From Diprion similis (taxonomy: Eukaryota > Arthropoda > Insecta > Hymenoptera > Diprionidae): a stretch of 64,000 nt of DNA. Where the stretch lies: contig NC_060113.1 of NCBI RefSeq assembly GCF_021155765.1, forward strand, positions 2,346,501 to 2,410,500, read 5' to 3'. The notes beneath the pieces are model-generated. The model did not search any database. It saw only the letters and a list, made by a program, of their open reading frames with translations, and had not been told where the DNA came from. Position 1 is the first letter of the stretch; the number at the start of each line of letters is the position of its first letter. Positions 35,081 to 64,000 of the stretch are shown here, piece by piece. A program made the translations under genes and the position numbers.

Positions 35081-37852
35081 CATCCCTAGTACTGCGTAGG
35101 ATAAGATTTTAAAATAACCTCAGGCATGATTGATACAATAAAAACAATAAATGCAAAGAGACAAACACGGCGTTGATATGTTATAACATGTGCACAGAGC
35201 ACCAAGTGCAACATATTAATGTATGCAGTTTCTGACGACGTGCCAAAAGCGCATAATTTTTATCGTCAAAAAATAGGTTTGCCCGGTAATCGAGGAGTGC
35301 GGTTTCGTTTTTGACAAAAACAAAAAATGAAAAAGAGTAGATTTATGATGAGTTATAAGTATAGTAGCTATAAGTTTTCCACTTTCCTCAGTGAATCACG
35401 TGCGTCTCGCTGTGCGTCAAGTGCAGAGGCGTTGTTTTTAGTGAATCGATTATAAACGATTATGGCCGTAAGGCATTCCAGAGACGAGAATCGAGTCGAG
35501 CCAGGATGCAGGTTAAAGCATATATGCCTACAGAATTGAGCGAATCTGTTGTTTCTGGCCATGGTCCATGCATGTCCAACGCCTGTTGCACCTTATATTA
35601 CGCGCATCTTGTAGCTCGCAATTATGATCACGAGAGGAAAATACCGGGCTGGTAAGGAAAGAGAGAAAAAAAAAGAAAAAAAAAAAATTAGAGTGAAAAC
35701 TAATAATAATAATAATACGAACAAAAAAAAAAAAAAAAAAAAATAACCTGGCGTTTATCAAATTTATTACCAGTCGTTAAACCGCAGCTCTGCAATGTTT
35801 ACTCGGCATGTCGTCCAGAGGCTCAAACCAGCGATTTTCAAATCCATCGCTTATGTAGCGAGCAAACAATAATCCGCACTTATTGCTTCAACCACAATTT
35901 AAGGTACATATTCCATTAGCCACGAAAATATCATGCTATACGATCGACGTCTTCAGGAGGAATGTTTCTTTCAAACGGCGATGAATCTCCGAACAATTAA
36001 CATTAACTAAGAAGAAAATACATATAGCAAATTTTTATACGATTATTATATATGAATAATAAAATAAAAAATCCCTCGTTTTCCGCTACGTATAAATTTC
36101 ACCGCTTTTCACAGTTTTCATCCCCCCTTCCAGCGGCATGAGCTTCAAAAGATCTCACTACCCTTGATGATTTCCTCGCAGTTTGAGGCTGTTTAATTGG
36201 GGGTGAATATAGTCTGAAAGTGGAATAAAAAAAACAAAAACAGAAACAAAAAAGAGAAAAAAAAAATTCGGAAAACCCAGCTCTTCTACCGTCACAAGGG
36301 TGACGACGCGCGACGGTACAAGGCATATACGTATGTGTATCGTTATTTATGCAGTGTCCCTTTGTGACGTCACTGCAACGTTGGGGTCAAGAGAGAAAAG
36401 AGAGAGTGAGAGAGAGGGGGACGGTAACGGAGTCGGGGTGGGGGAGGGGGTGTAACGTTCAAATAAACCGGGAATCCTGAAGACCGCGAAGCCCGTCTAT
36501 TCTTGACGTTGGCAACAATAACGCCTCCCAGGGACACCGTGCGGCGGATCACAACGTGGTCTTTCCGAATAACTAATGGCGCTTCCTACAAAGGCCGAGC
36601 GTTCTAATTTCGTATTATCTTTCCCGAGACCTAAAAATACGGGAGGGTGACAAGGGGGCCTGGTTCCCCCCCCCCCCCCCCTCCCTTGTTTCTCGAACCG
36701 CGGAAAAAAGTGAGGGGAAAAAATTGCAAATCTCGATATTGCAACAATTACGCGTATAGGTTTTAGAAATTAGTAATATAAGTGCATAATTGCAGGTGAT
36801 TTGCTTTCCTTGAAAATTAGTATCCTGCATATAATTTAGTAAGGATATGGAGACGTTTTATTAGAGAGGTGGATAATTTGAACCGCATTCGTGCATCGCT
36901 TGTTTTTTAAAACATTTTTTAGAAAGAAATGAAAAAATTTACAGTCGAGCAACAGCTTCGGCAGTTTTGTAGAAAATGTGTGCGACCTTGCTTCACACGC
37001 GTTGATCAGCGACATTGGGCTGCAGCAACGTTTCAATTTTCGTTTGCTAATTTTACGATTCTCTGTATAGATTATCATAATATATATTAAAATTGTACTT
37101 GTAAATTGTAATTCATTCATTTTTTCGACAGGGAAGGAGTTTATCGATTCCACGTGTTTAATATTCCAGTTTGTAATTAGTTTATCAGGGAAGTTTCAGG
37201 GGTGATAAATCCTACTCTAATTCATATCTGAGTACAAAGTATAAAATGACTTTAAAATGATTGCGACCTCAAGTTATTCTTTTCTAAACTACCGAAATGT
37301 GGAATTAAAAAAAAAACTATCAAACTACTCCTACTGGTACTGTTTTCCATCCTTTCGACTCGATGTGAAATCTCCAAAATACTGAATCGAGAAATTATAC
37401 ACATGTAGACAAATAATTTCAAAACGTATTTGGAGTAATTTTTAAAGTATTTCGAGCACTTGACATTTTATTTTAATTCTTATTCTTAAAATTCAATCGG
37501 TCATCTTGTCTTTATGTAATATAAGAAAATATTCTGTACGTCAATTTACAACTTGAAAATTCCCGTCGAATATCTAAACTTTACACAACTATATGCATTA
37601 TTTTTTCTCATATTTAGACGGTACAGAAAACAAAAAATAAACAAACTTCCTTTTCAGGAAACACCGTTTAAGCATTATCCAGTGAAAATTATGCAGATAA
37701 AAGGTGCTTTTCGTGTGAAAGCTGTGCAAAAACCGCGGGCTTCTTTCAATTTCACGTAAAAATTTTCGCATCGCTGCTTCACAGTACGAAGGCGGAAGCG
37801 CCGATATAGCAAGTCTACGTCACCATTGCAAGAGGGCGTAAAAATGGCGACG
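35081..37852. other. Intergenic, no gene seen
   Basis: AT-rich with a poly(C) run (36666-36681), a purine-rich patch at 36390-36450 and A-runs near 35725. No exon can be supported. Confidence 0.5.
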
Positions 37853-37891
37853 TATATAAGCCCGTTATAAAGTTATACAATATACGTCAGA
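37853..37891 (+). promoter_or_regulatory. Possible TATA box with downstream initiator
   Basis: TATATAAG at 37853-37860 is followed by TCAGAT at 37887-37892, somewhat farther than the usual 30 bases. It lies 90 bases upstream of a 37-codon ORF at 37943. Promoter use is inferred. Confidence 0.25.
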
Positions 37892-37942
37892 TATTCTTCG
37901 TGTAGCGTCGGCAGCACCTGAACGGCTCGAGCAAAACCGCAG

Positions 37943-38056
37943 ATGCCGGCATGGCGTACACTTGCTCGCAGTGATTCTGAGGCAGTTAAATTTTTTGCCG
38001 AGTCGGTTAGGTTGGCAACTCTGCATCAGCCCGCAGCGCCGTCGCCGGCCAGTTAG
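37943..38056 (+). CDS. Hypothetical 37-residue ORF overlapping a foldback arm
   Basis: ATG at 37943 opens 37 codons ending in TAG at 38054-38056. The translation contains SDSEAVKFFAESVRLAT. The inverted copy at 38459-38556, read on the minus strand, keeps the same frame without indels and encodes SDSERDYFFDESVTLAT within a 73-codon ORF (38342-38563). The shared frame is the only support for coding. A conserved transposon terminus could give the same picture. No family is recognised. Confidence 0.22.
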   Translation: MPAWRTLARSDSEAVKFFAESVRLATLHQPAAPSPAS

Positions 38057-38556
38057 GGAACAGGCTCGATCTTTTTAAAAAGCACATATCCCATGACTGT
38101 CGAATCTAACCCAAAAAAAATTTGACGCTTTCAAAGATTGAAGCCAAATGAATGACAAACTTTGTATTTTCGGATTAGATTGGTCATCGGTTACGTTAAG
38201 ATTCCAACATGGTGTGCTCTAAACGGAGATGCGCAGTAGCAAAGTCACGTGATCCCCACATGACGTGACGACAAAAAATTCTGTTTCTGTAGTAAAAAGT
38301 ACAATATAATCTCTGTAGCCGATTATCTTCACATTTGAATATTATTCCCCCATCAAATAAGATTCGATGGAGGTAAAAATGATTGGCTGTTTTATAGCTT
38401 TTAAAATAGTGCTCAAAACCTTACACCATGGATTACAAAGATTTAGTCGGTTTTGCGGCCGGCCGAAGATGGCGCTGCGGGCTGATTTACGCGTTGCCAA
38501 CGTAACCGACTCGTCGAAAAAATAATCCCTTTCAGAATCACTGCAGCCAATTGTAC
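37956..38556. repeat. Foldback element with ~97-bp inverted arms
   Basis: The left arm (37956-38052) and the reverse complement of the right arm (38459-38556) align along their whole length. They share blocks such as GCAGTGATTCTGA, GAGTCGGTTA, GTTGGCAAC and TCAGCCCGCAGCGCC. About 400 bp of unrelated AT-rich sequence separates them. No clear target duplication was seen. It may be a non-autonomous DNA element or a pair of inverted duplicated small genes. Confidence 0.65.
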
Positions 38557-39254
38557 AGTACACTACAAGCTGGTACCGCTCTTAAAAGTTAATCTTCAAG
38601 CAAGATCGGAATTACCCTGAATTCGTTTAAAACTAGTCGCGTGCATGATCATCGCGTCTCTTCCCTTCATCCGATGGCAATGCGGTCGCTTTATCGCCTG
38701 GCGATTGGTGGGCGCGACATTCGCTGAACAGGCGCTAAACGTGTATAGGCAATAAAACCGCCGTTTTGACTAAATGTTTGTATTATCTGCATACGGCTAC
38801 GAGGCTTCGGTTGCGTCAACGCCGCCGATTTTCATCCCCGGCTTCTCGTAGTTAAACCTACATTGCATAGGCATATAGATATAGCTAAACCGACTGCAGC
38901 GCCGACCAAAAACGCCAAAACGTGTAGTAACCTGCCCACGTCTTTGTCCCTGCCAAAAAATCGTCTCATTTTATCAAGGCTGCAAGGTATATCACGCAGG
39001 TGCACCCAGCCAGTCTATAATACAATTGCCAAATTTCTGCAATGCATTTCTGCTAACATTTTTTTCTCCCTTTTCGTACCATTCTCGCCCAATAACCTCG
39101 AAGCATCCCAGCTTCCTATTTTCCTATTATTCCTATTAAAGAACCAAATCTGGATGAAATTATTTCAATAACTTGGGTAAATGAATCGACATTTTATAAT
39201 ATTTCTTATGAAAAATTTATTTCCACTTTCAATTATAATACTGCAAGATTATAT

Positions 39255-39528
39255 AGAGTGAATTCCTAACGACTGCATGGTCTGTCGTCGGTTAAAATTT
39301 AATGCCCACGCGCTACAATACGAGAGCTGCAGTTGTTTGCCAGGGCGACAAATCTTCATAAATTAAGACGTCAGTTCTTAGCTTGAAAAATTTTGAACAA
39401 CTGTCAAGGTTTTTTAGGTTACATTTACGACGGTTGGTCACCCTGGCAAATAGCTGCTCCCGGATCGTTGCGCGTGCGCATTGAATTTCAGCTGACGACG
39501 GAACATGCAGTCGTTAGGAATTCACTCT
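39255..39528. repeat. MITE-like element with long terminal inverted repeats
   Basis: The left arm (39255-39349) and right arm (39437-39528) are inverted copies. The outer 25 bases, beginning AGAGTGAATTCC, are identical. The inner parts differ by scattered substitutions and a small indel and end at TTTGCCAGGG. An 87-bp loop lies between them. The flanks are TATAT on the left and GTATA on the right, which allows a TA target duplication of the Tc1/mariner type. The element is 274 bp, has no coding capacity, and is probably mobilised by a transposase elsewhere. Confidence 0.75.
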
Positions 39529-41848
39529 GTATATTGATACACATATATGAGCATTAATTAGCCACTCCGTTCTGGAATCCGAAATTCATCGTACTTGTAT
39601 AATTATGTTATACACTATACAACTAAAACGGGGTTTCGTCGTTTTTCTCAAGTGCAACTGCTTGAGTAATCAAACATCTTCGGCACATCTTTTATAAAAA
39701 GACTACCAGCAGGCCATCTCCTCGGTGATCGGCTGCTTCCCCGCTGCTTTCTGCAGCAGTAGTAGAGCTGGGGATGCGGGCTGACTTTAGGTGCGTGGTA
39801 ATTCTCTTCGTCGATGCAATGCTGGAAAAAAATATGCAAATATATCATGACTCAAGAGTATAATGATTTTTAAAATTACTTCATGAACATGGATATAAAA
39901 TTTTATTTTATTTCACTTTTCACACTACAACATTTTACAGATCAGTTTAATAGAATTCTTCATCTGTCATAGAATTAGCGAAGATGTAATGAATGTAATC
40001 CACTTTCATCAATTTACAAATACTATTTTGCAGAAACTATGCAATTTCTTTATTTTTTGCGTCAAATTAAAATACACTGGAGTTTTTTTTGTTCAGAATT
40101 GCGTATAGCTTGGGGCTGTTAAACCCTTCTTCGTTTTTGAGATACATGGCCTTCGATATTTGAAGATATATACTTTAAAGTCGAAATCGATCCGCCCCAC
40201 CCCCGCCCCCTTCAAACTCCTTCAATTAGCTGACTTATTTATACGTTTCTCGCACGTGTCAAGTCGATTTGACGAATGGCATCAATGATCCTTCGAAACA
40301 CTAATATGTATATGTATATATATATACATACACGCTCTCCCAGAGTTTTACATAACACCTCATGCACGGTTCGAATCGTCCAAAAATAACCAGCCATTTT
40401 AAACAACACACAGTCGAAATAAACGGGGAAATAACATCAGTCTATTTTTAAAATCCATAATGAGAATATGCTGATAGGTGGTAGTAGTTGGTACCTACAA
40501 GTCAGAAGAGTATATAGTCAGAATTCAAGCGGTGCGATGACTCGACATCGTTTCCGAGTTATCGGTTTTCCGCCTCTAGCATGTACAACCAAGTAATGGA
40601 TAGTTTGTAGGTAATTTTTCTCGGATCAAAGGAGTAGAGACTCGTACATACGTGTGCCTTGGGCAGTAGAAAAAACGTATATATACGTTTAAAACATATG
40701 TGTATGAACATGTACGTATATTATGTATTATAAATACATATATACGTAAATACAAATAAATAAATAGAATTGGAGCTAGCTTCTCAGAGCTATATTTACG
40801 TTGCACGCATAATGTGTGCGAAAATCTTTCGCTTTGATGTGTGAAAATTGTAGCTGCAAGCTAGTTAAAGTCCCAACGAAATATGTATGCGATGCATGCA
40901 TGCATATGCGACGGAGGTAAAATCTGCACCAGAAGAACATCCGCCCCCGTCTGTTTGGCGTGGCTGACATGCTGGTACTTTAAAATACTCGGCTCAGAAT
41001 AACTGTTTACAGTTCTCACCGTATACTAACTAACAGCGAATTCATTGTTAATGCACAGGCAGCATGCAGACCCAGACATTTTGTATAATAACGATCTTTC
41101 TTGGTGAATGACGAGCAATAAATCATCCCCCAAGTCGAGATGATCAAACCTGCATTCATTCGTCCAACGAACAGGTATAGCGTGTATTTAAAGGAAGGAC
41201 GAAAGAAATAACGAGCTACCACAAGCATACAAATAACACTGTATGAAATTACATATCGAAATGTTGTTACAGCTTCTACAAACGAAAAAAAAAAAAAAAA
41301 AAAAACGTAAAGAAGAGCTCACGTATGCAGCTTTCATTGAACGGTCGTCAACCGTTCTCCAGAAACACGAAGCCCCTCTTTTTATTCATTATTTTAATTT
41401 TCTCGGACCGTTTGTTTGTTTTTTTGACGGTTTTTCCGTGCCGTTATTCGTACGACATTCGGACATTATACGTTCCCCGTGCAATGTGACGGTCACAATG
41501 TTCCCAGTCATGAGCAAAGTACAACGAGCTTGTTTCGTGGTCTGTAGTTGTTCGAAAGCGAACACTAAAACGGCAGTTTTATTTTAAATTAAGGAGGAAC
41601 TGTGGGATAAGTTGTTTACTCAGTGACCTCGTGTTATGGGTAACTTTGCGTTTCATCGTCTCAGAGGAGAGCTTGGGCGTCTGGAGATCACCGCGCGTCA
41701 AGGAGTAATTATTATTACGGTGATACACTGACTCCGAAGAGTATACCCTCGCTTTGGATAACTATTTTTGGAACCATATATACCCGTGAATGAATTACGC
41801 ATTTTGTCTCCGTCTCATTTCCCGCGTTGCGCCGTTCGGCCAGCTGAT
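39529..41848. other. Intergenic, no gene seen
   Basis: AT-rich with short TA runs (about 40312-40328) and a poly(A) stretch near 41287-41306. Open frames are short and unrecognised. Confidence 0.5.
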
Positions 41849-41890
41849 CATTCTGATTGGTGTGCAAAGTTTAGTCTACCAATCAGAATG
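41849..41890. promoter_or_regulatory. Perfect 13-bp inverted repeat containing two CCAAT boxes
   Basis: CATTCTGATTGGT (41849-41861) and ACCAATCAGAATG (41878-41890) are exact inverse copies with a 16-base loop. Each arm contains CCAAT in opposite orientation. It lies at the left edge of the GC-richer zone upstream of SERCA, so a bidirectional NF-Y-type promoter element is possible. A short hairpin is the alternative. Confidence 0.4.
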
Positions 41891-42299
41891 CTTGGATGTT
41901 GAAAAACGTGAAAGATGAAAAACCGCAATAAGTAAGCCCCATGTGCTGAATTTTTAAAGAATTTTTCCCCACCTTTCACCCCGTGAATTCCTTTTCCAAG
42001 GTAAGACTAGCAGAAGAAAAAAAATAATGAAAATACGACCCTCGCATCGCCTGACATGAGAAAAAAAAGCGAAAAAGAGCGGGAAGCCAGTTTGAATTAG
42101 AGCGTCGCTTAGTGCGAAAAGCGCTCACGCTTTTTGGAGATTAAACGAAGAAACACATAGCTGACAAAAGTCGGGGGGCGACTGGCTTTCGGCCAGGTTT
42201 TCTCCTCGTTCGTGGAACTGCCGTTAGGTAGCGCTGTCGACGAGTATTTAAGCGAATTCCACCGTTGCCCAGCGCCCCGTATCGTCGCCAGCAGCGCAA

Positions 42300-42529
42300 G
42301 CGTTGCCGTTTGAACTTTTTTTTCCCCCCAAAAATAAGCTCATTCATTAACGAAAAATGTTCGCTTGAGAGCAGTTATCTTCGTATCCTGGGGCCCCTGA
42401 ATCTATCTATATAAGTGCTGCGTTGTTGTTGTTTTTGTAAATTTTTTGTTTTTTTTTTATTACAACAAAACGACGTACACAGTGTTTTAAAACGTTATAT
42501 TGTTGGGACTACGGTGCCCCTAAATACTG
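42300..42529 (+). other. Candidate non-coding first exon 1
   Basis: A consensus donor (CTG|gtaagt) follows 42529, downstream of a GC-richer promoter-like segment. The left boundary is arbitrary. It may be a distal untranslated leader of SERCA or an unrelated transcript. Confidence 0.2.
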
Positions 42530-43829
42530 GTAAGTTCGGCCCTCCTCCCCTCTCTACATTAACGGTGTTAAAAGTGGCATAAGTGTGCGACACAGTGAAA
42601 CAAAACGCAAAGAGAAAAACACGAAAAAATAAGAAACGAAAACAAGAAAAAAAAAGAACTATAAAGAAATATCATTTTTTAACGTATCGTACCCGCGAAT
42701 CAGTGAACTTATATGGTGACATGCAAGGGTGACAGGCTCGAAAGGAAAGGGAATATCGCAGAAGGACTGAAACCTAAACGGCCAGGACTGTCTACGTGGA
42801 TTATTATATCGAAATATTGTATCTTACGACTGCATTTTTGATACATAAGGTGCATGTTTACAGGTGGCTGTATCAATGCTCAAAATTCTTTCTCTTTTTA
42901 TGAAACATGGTTCCTCTAACATGTGAAAATATACATAAAGATTTTTTTTTTCATTCTAGTTATTTTTGAAAAATTTTTGTCGTTTTTCTATACGGAGAAT
43001 CTGTTATTTCGAATTATTTTAACCGCTCGAGGGTACAGATACGTATACGTATGTGTCGGTTAGTGTAGCTATCAGACAACAACCTATTCATCTAAAAATG
43101 CATCAAAGATTAAACACAACCTCGCATGTAACATGCTGCAAGCTCGAGGTATTTGCGAACGATTCAAAGAAGCGGGGTCCGCTCATTTGTGGATAGATTG
43201 TATCTTGTCGTAAAACCTGTTATCAAAGCCTACATCATTGATATTTACCGCTATAAAGCGATACTGCGAACTTACGATATATAGGAACAGCGCCGCCTGA
43301 AAATATGCAAACTAGTAACGGTTTTCGCTGAATTCAAATTCTGAGCACAGTTCGATCTGGGCGGGAAATTCAAACTCCCACATCCCAACGTTCCGATATA
43401 ATACGTTTCGCGTCGCAGCCGAAGTTTTCCTCGCGTGTGTGTATATCGGTTGAAATAGCTTTTGACCACCTGTCAGCGATATATACTATAGGAGAGAAGC
43501 CAAGACGAGATTAGATCGGAAAAATGACAATGGAAAAACGAGGAGTTGGGAAAAAATAAAAAGCTACGTATCGCGCGGCGACCAGACACCCGCGGCATCG
43601 CGTTCTTGCGAAATTTATGCACAAATGCGGAGACACACCTGCATCGTACGCGTTTGTGTAAAATGCAGCCAGCCAGCCAGCCGCGATTGTGCTTCATAGT
43701 GTAAGATTGAGTTGGCAGAACGTTGGCGTACGACTGGCCTACCCCTGCCAAAATAATTAGGAAGTCGTCGGAGAGATGTGCTAAAAGTGTTCGCTCGGGC
43801 ACGCGCAATTTGGCCGCCGACCCACTCCG

Positions 43830-44113
43830 GGCCACCCCGAGACCCCGGGCTGTCGAGCGATAGTCAGCGACTCGGTCCGAGTCCCAGTCGCGAACTCATC
43901 CGCATAATCCGCGGCTGACAAATACCGACGGAACCTCGGATCGGGACGAGACGAGACGAGACGATACGACTCGACTCTGCCGGATACTCGCGGAGATCCT
44001 GGGGCAAGTGCTTCCGAACATCCCGCACCCAGCGCGTCTCATCTTCTATCTATCTATCTATCTATACTCTTTGCATCGCATCTTTTACTTTACTTGTCTT
44101 CTCATTGTTAAAC
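43830..44113 (+). other. Candidate non-coding first exon 2
   Basis: GC-rich sequence with (GAGAC)n-like and (TATC)n tracts ends at a consensus donor (AAAC|gtaagt at 44113/44114). It is a possible alternative leader exon for SERCA. The start is not determinable. Confidence 0.22.
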
Positions 44114-45040
44114 GTAAGTGTGGCTGTATAGGAAAGAAAATTTATCACCTCTATACGGTGTGTGACGTTTAATTGAACATATAGGTATACGCGGAAGGTC
44201 GGACCGATTGGGATTCGTTCGGTTTCATTAAAATTCCAGAATTATCGTCGAGCTCGACGGGAGCGTCGGAATGTTTAGAATCTTTTAAACACTTGAAACG
44301 GAGCTTTCCGAGAATTCGGTCAATCTCAGATGTGGTCATAACTATTATGACAAGGAGCCGCGAATAACCCCGGCGGGTGTTTTCGAACCCGAAGACATCT
44401 TGAAACTACGAACGCTTGTTCCGTACGAATTTCTATACCGTTCGTGAAATATATTCTTAGCGAAATACGTGACAAAAAAAAAAAAAAAAAAAAAAATTTA
44501 TATTCGATTTTGGGTAAATAAAAAAACGTCAATAAAAAACCCGCCGCAACGGTGTATTCTAAATCAATTACAAAAAGGATTATATTCCGTGGCCGTTGGA
44601 TAATAATTATTCGCAAAGTTACGCAACGACAAAATGCGGCTGGATGTCCTTTAGCCGTCTTAAAATACGCGCCAAGGAAATAGCATAGCAGAAGTTCTGA
44701 AAATAACGAAGTGCGTCACAGGGGTAGAGTCACGTGACAGTTTCGGCCAATGGCGTCGCTCCACATGCTCCGATATGTTCGACTCGTTCGTTACCGCGCA
44801 GAGTGTGGCGAGCTCTGAACAGGGTGAAAAACCGTATAACAGGTCCAAAGCTCGCTTCAGGGGGTTGAAAGAAGCCACAAAATCCAAACCGAGGTCTCCG
44901 CCCCCTCGAAAAACTTCCCAATCTCTCTAAATTCGTAGAAATAAAGTACCGCCGGTTAGTTCGACCGTTTATCCGCCAGGCGGCGCACGATCGGCGTGAC
45001 GGTAGTCACTCGTTGGCGTTACGTGTGTGCGTGCATAAGT

Positions 45041-45602
45041 TCAGTTCGTTGAGCCAGTTTCTCGCGTAAGCGTGCGTGTTTCGTGTAACGGAACCGAAGT
45101 TGGTCGGTGGTTCTCACTCACAGAGTCAGTTCAGCGATAGTCCAAGTCAGTCAGTCCGTCTGTCTCTTCTCCTTGTCTCTTTCTCTGGTCAACCAACCGC
45201 GTTTTCTCGCGATAATTCGTTCGTTCATTCGGTGTGCAGTAATAAGAGATACGATAAAGTAGGATAAGGATAAGAATAAGAATAAGAATAAGATTAACGT
45301 GATTCAAAATGACGTGTAATTTCAACGCTGCTTGTCACGGCGCCCTGTGATCACCCTCCTCGTGCCGCAGAAAGTGATATATATATATACCTATATATAT
45401 ACACACACACACACATTCATATAGGTATAATCTATCATGTATACATATATATATATATATATATTAAAAATTATCCCAGCTGCACGGCAGTAAAGTCTCG
45501 CTGCAGCGTTCAGCATCGCCGTCGTCGATTCCTAACCTAAATATCCGACTAACACTCGTCTCGCCGTTCTTTCGCTTCGCCAAACGGGCAGACTGTTGAC
45601 CG
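45041..45602 (+). promoter_or_regulatory. Candidate SERCA promoter and untranslated leader exon
   Basis: TCAGTT (45041-45046) matches the arthropod initiator. No TATA box lies at the right distance, which fits a housekeeping promoter. The inferred exon ends with CG|gtgagt at 45602/45603, and a matching acceptor with a pyrimidine tract ends at 46071, giving a 469-bp leader intron. The leader contains a 13-codon upstream ORF (45309-45350) and TA/CA microsatellites at 45378-45464. Confidence 0.45.
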
Positions 45603-45902
45603 GTGAGTTACATCTAATCGCCCTTGACCCTCGGACACAGGAAAAAGTGTTCGAAGGACGGGATCGTCGCTTCGATGTCGACAGGGCAAAAGTCACGCCG
45701 CGCCGCCTCGCGATTCCTCGCGATTCATTTCCCCTTCGTCACGCTCGCGTCTCTCGCTCACCTGGACGTTGGTTGACACGGTGTCTCCTTGTTGAAATGG
45801 CTAAGAGGATTGAAACGGGAAGATAGTAGGAAACGGCCTCTTTTATTACTTCTTTCTTTCTCAATTTTTGTCGCTCTCGTATCGCAACTTGTTTACTTGT
45901 TC

Positions 45903-45904
45903 AT

Positions 45905-45943
<39 letters not shown>

Positions 45944-45945
45944 TT
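45903..45945 (+). repeat. (TTTA)n microsatellite
   Basis: About ten ATTT units, within the proposed leader intron of SERCA. Confidence 0.9.
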
Positions 45946-46071
45946 ACCGTTACGGTTTATGTTGTCGTTTTCATTGTTGTCACATCTCCCGTTATTCGAC
46001 CTCCAATCCCACCTGGTTGACGTACGATTTTGCACCATTCTCACACTCTTTCTTTTTCAAATTACTTGCAG

Positions 46072-46155
46072 GATACAACTTTCGTGAATGACTGCCGATA
46101 GCTACTGATACACCGATTACGCACAACTGGCTCCGAACTTAGCAGCAAGCTAACC
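46072..46155 (+). other. SERCA 5' UTR segment with a 6-codon upstream ORF
   Basis: This is the leader between the acceptor at 46071 and the SERCA start codon at 46156. A complete upstream ORF, MTADSY, runs from 46088 to 46108. It ends 47 bases before the main ATG, which sits in a good Kozak context (AACCATGG). The uORF could lower SERCA translation. Confidence 0.5.

Positions 46156-64000
<17,845 letters not shown>

Noticed and set aside
40361-40385. GGTTCGAATCG resembling a tRNA B box
   Set aside because: No A box or cloverleaf could be folded upstream, so it is not a tRNA gene.
41243-41587. 114-codon plus-strand ORF with a lysine run
   Set aside because: It contains a poly(A)-derived Lys tract and unstructured sequence, and has no homology I can recognise.
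43473-43835. 120-codon minus-strand ORF upstream of SERCA
   Set aside because: No recognisable domain, no splice or promoter context on that strand, and a GC-raised background.

Overview
This window is nuclear DNA of an insect. Genes are split by GT-AG introns, and the intergenic DNA is AT-rich and full of microsatellites and homopolymers. The three gene families present are insect-type laccase-like multicopper oxidases, a PARN-family exonuclease closest to PNLDC1, and SERCA. PNLDC1 is absent from Drosophila as far as I know, so a non-drosophilid insect is likely. A hymenopteran would fit, but the sequence alone does not prove it.

Layout. 1-10 kb: two tandem, same-strand laccase-like genes (coding spans 1534-4761 and 6699-9955). 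Each has ten exons at matching positions and phases, and encodes 678 and about 677 residues with all copper ligands present. 10.5-13.3 kb: an eleven-exon DEDD exonuclease gene of the PNLDC1/PARN family, also on the plus strand, whose exons join into an open frame of 533 residues. 13.3-42 kb: a long gene-poor stretch with simple repeats, a decayed coding fragment on the minus strand (14170-14488), a duplicated block near 17.8 kb, a GC-rich island (28.4-29.3 kb), a foldback pair (about 38.0-38.6 kb) and a MITE-like inverted-repeat element (39255-39528). 42-46 kb: a GC-richer zone with several consensus splice donors that look like untranslated leader exons. 46156-64000: the 5' 60% of the SERCA gene. 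It has a 9.9-kb first intron, an 18-nt microexon and a 5.1-kb second intron. The gene runs off the right edge at about residue 608.

Functional picture. The laccase pair is a local duplication of secreted copper oxidases. The exonuclease is the piRNA 3'-trimming type. SERCA is a housekeeping calcium pump, and its residue numbering matches vertebrate SERCA through at least Lys515. The three gene types share no obvious pathway. The best candidates for undescribed structure are a perfect 82-bp palindrome inside SERCA intron 1, the inverted pair at 38 kb whose two arms keep a shared reading frame, the unidentified two-frame coding remnant at 14.2-14.5 kb, and GC-AG introns that arose at different positions in the two laccases. 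I found no CRISPR array, no recognisable tRNA or rRNA, and no autonomous transposon.
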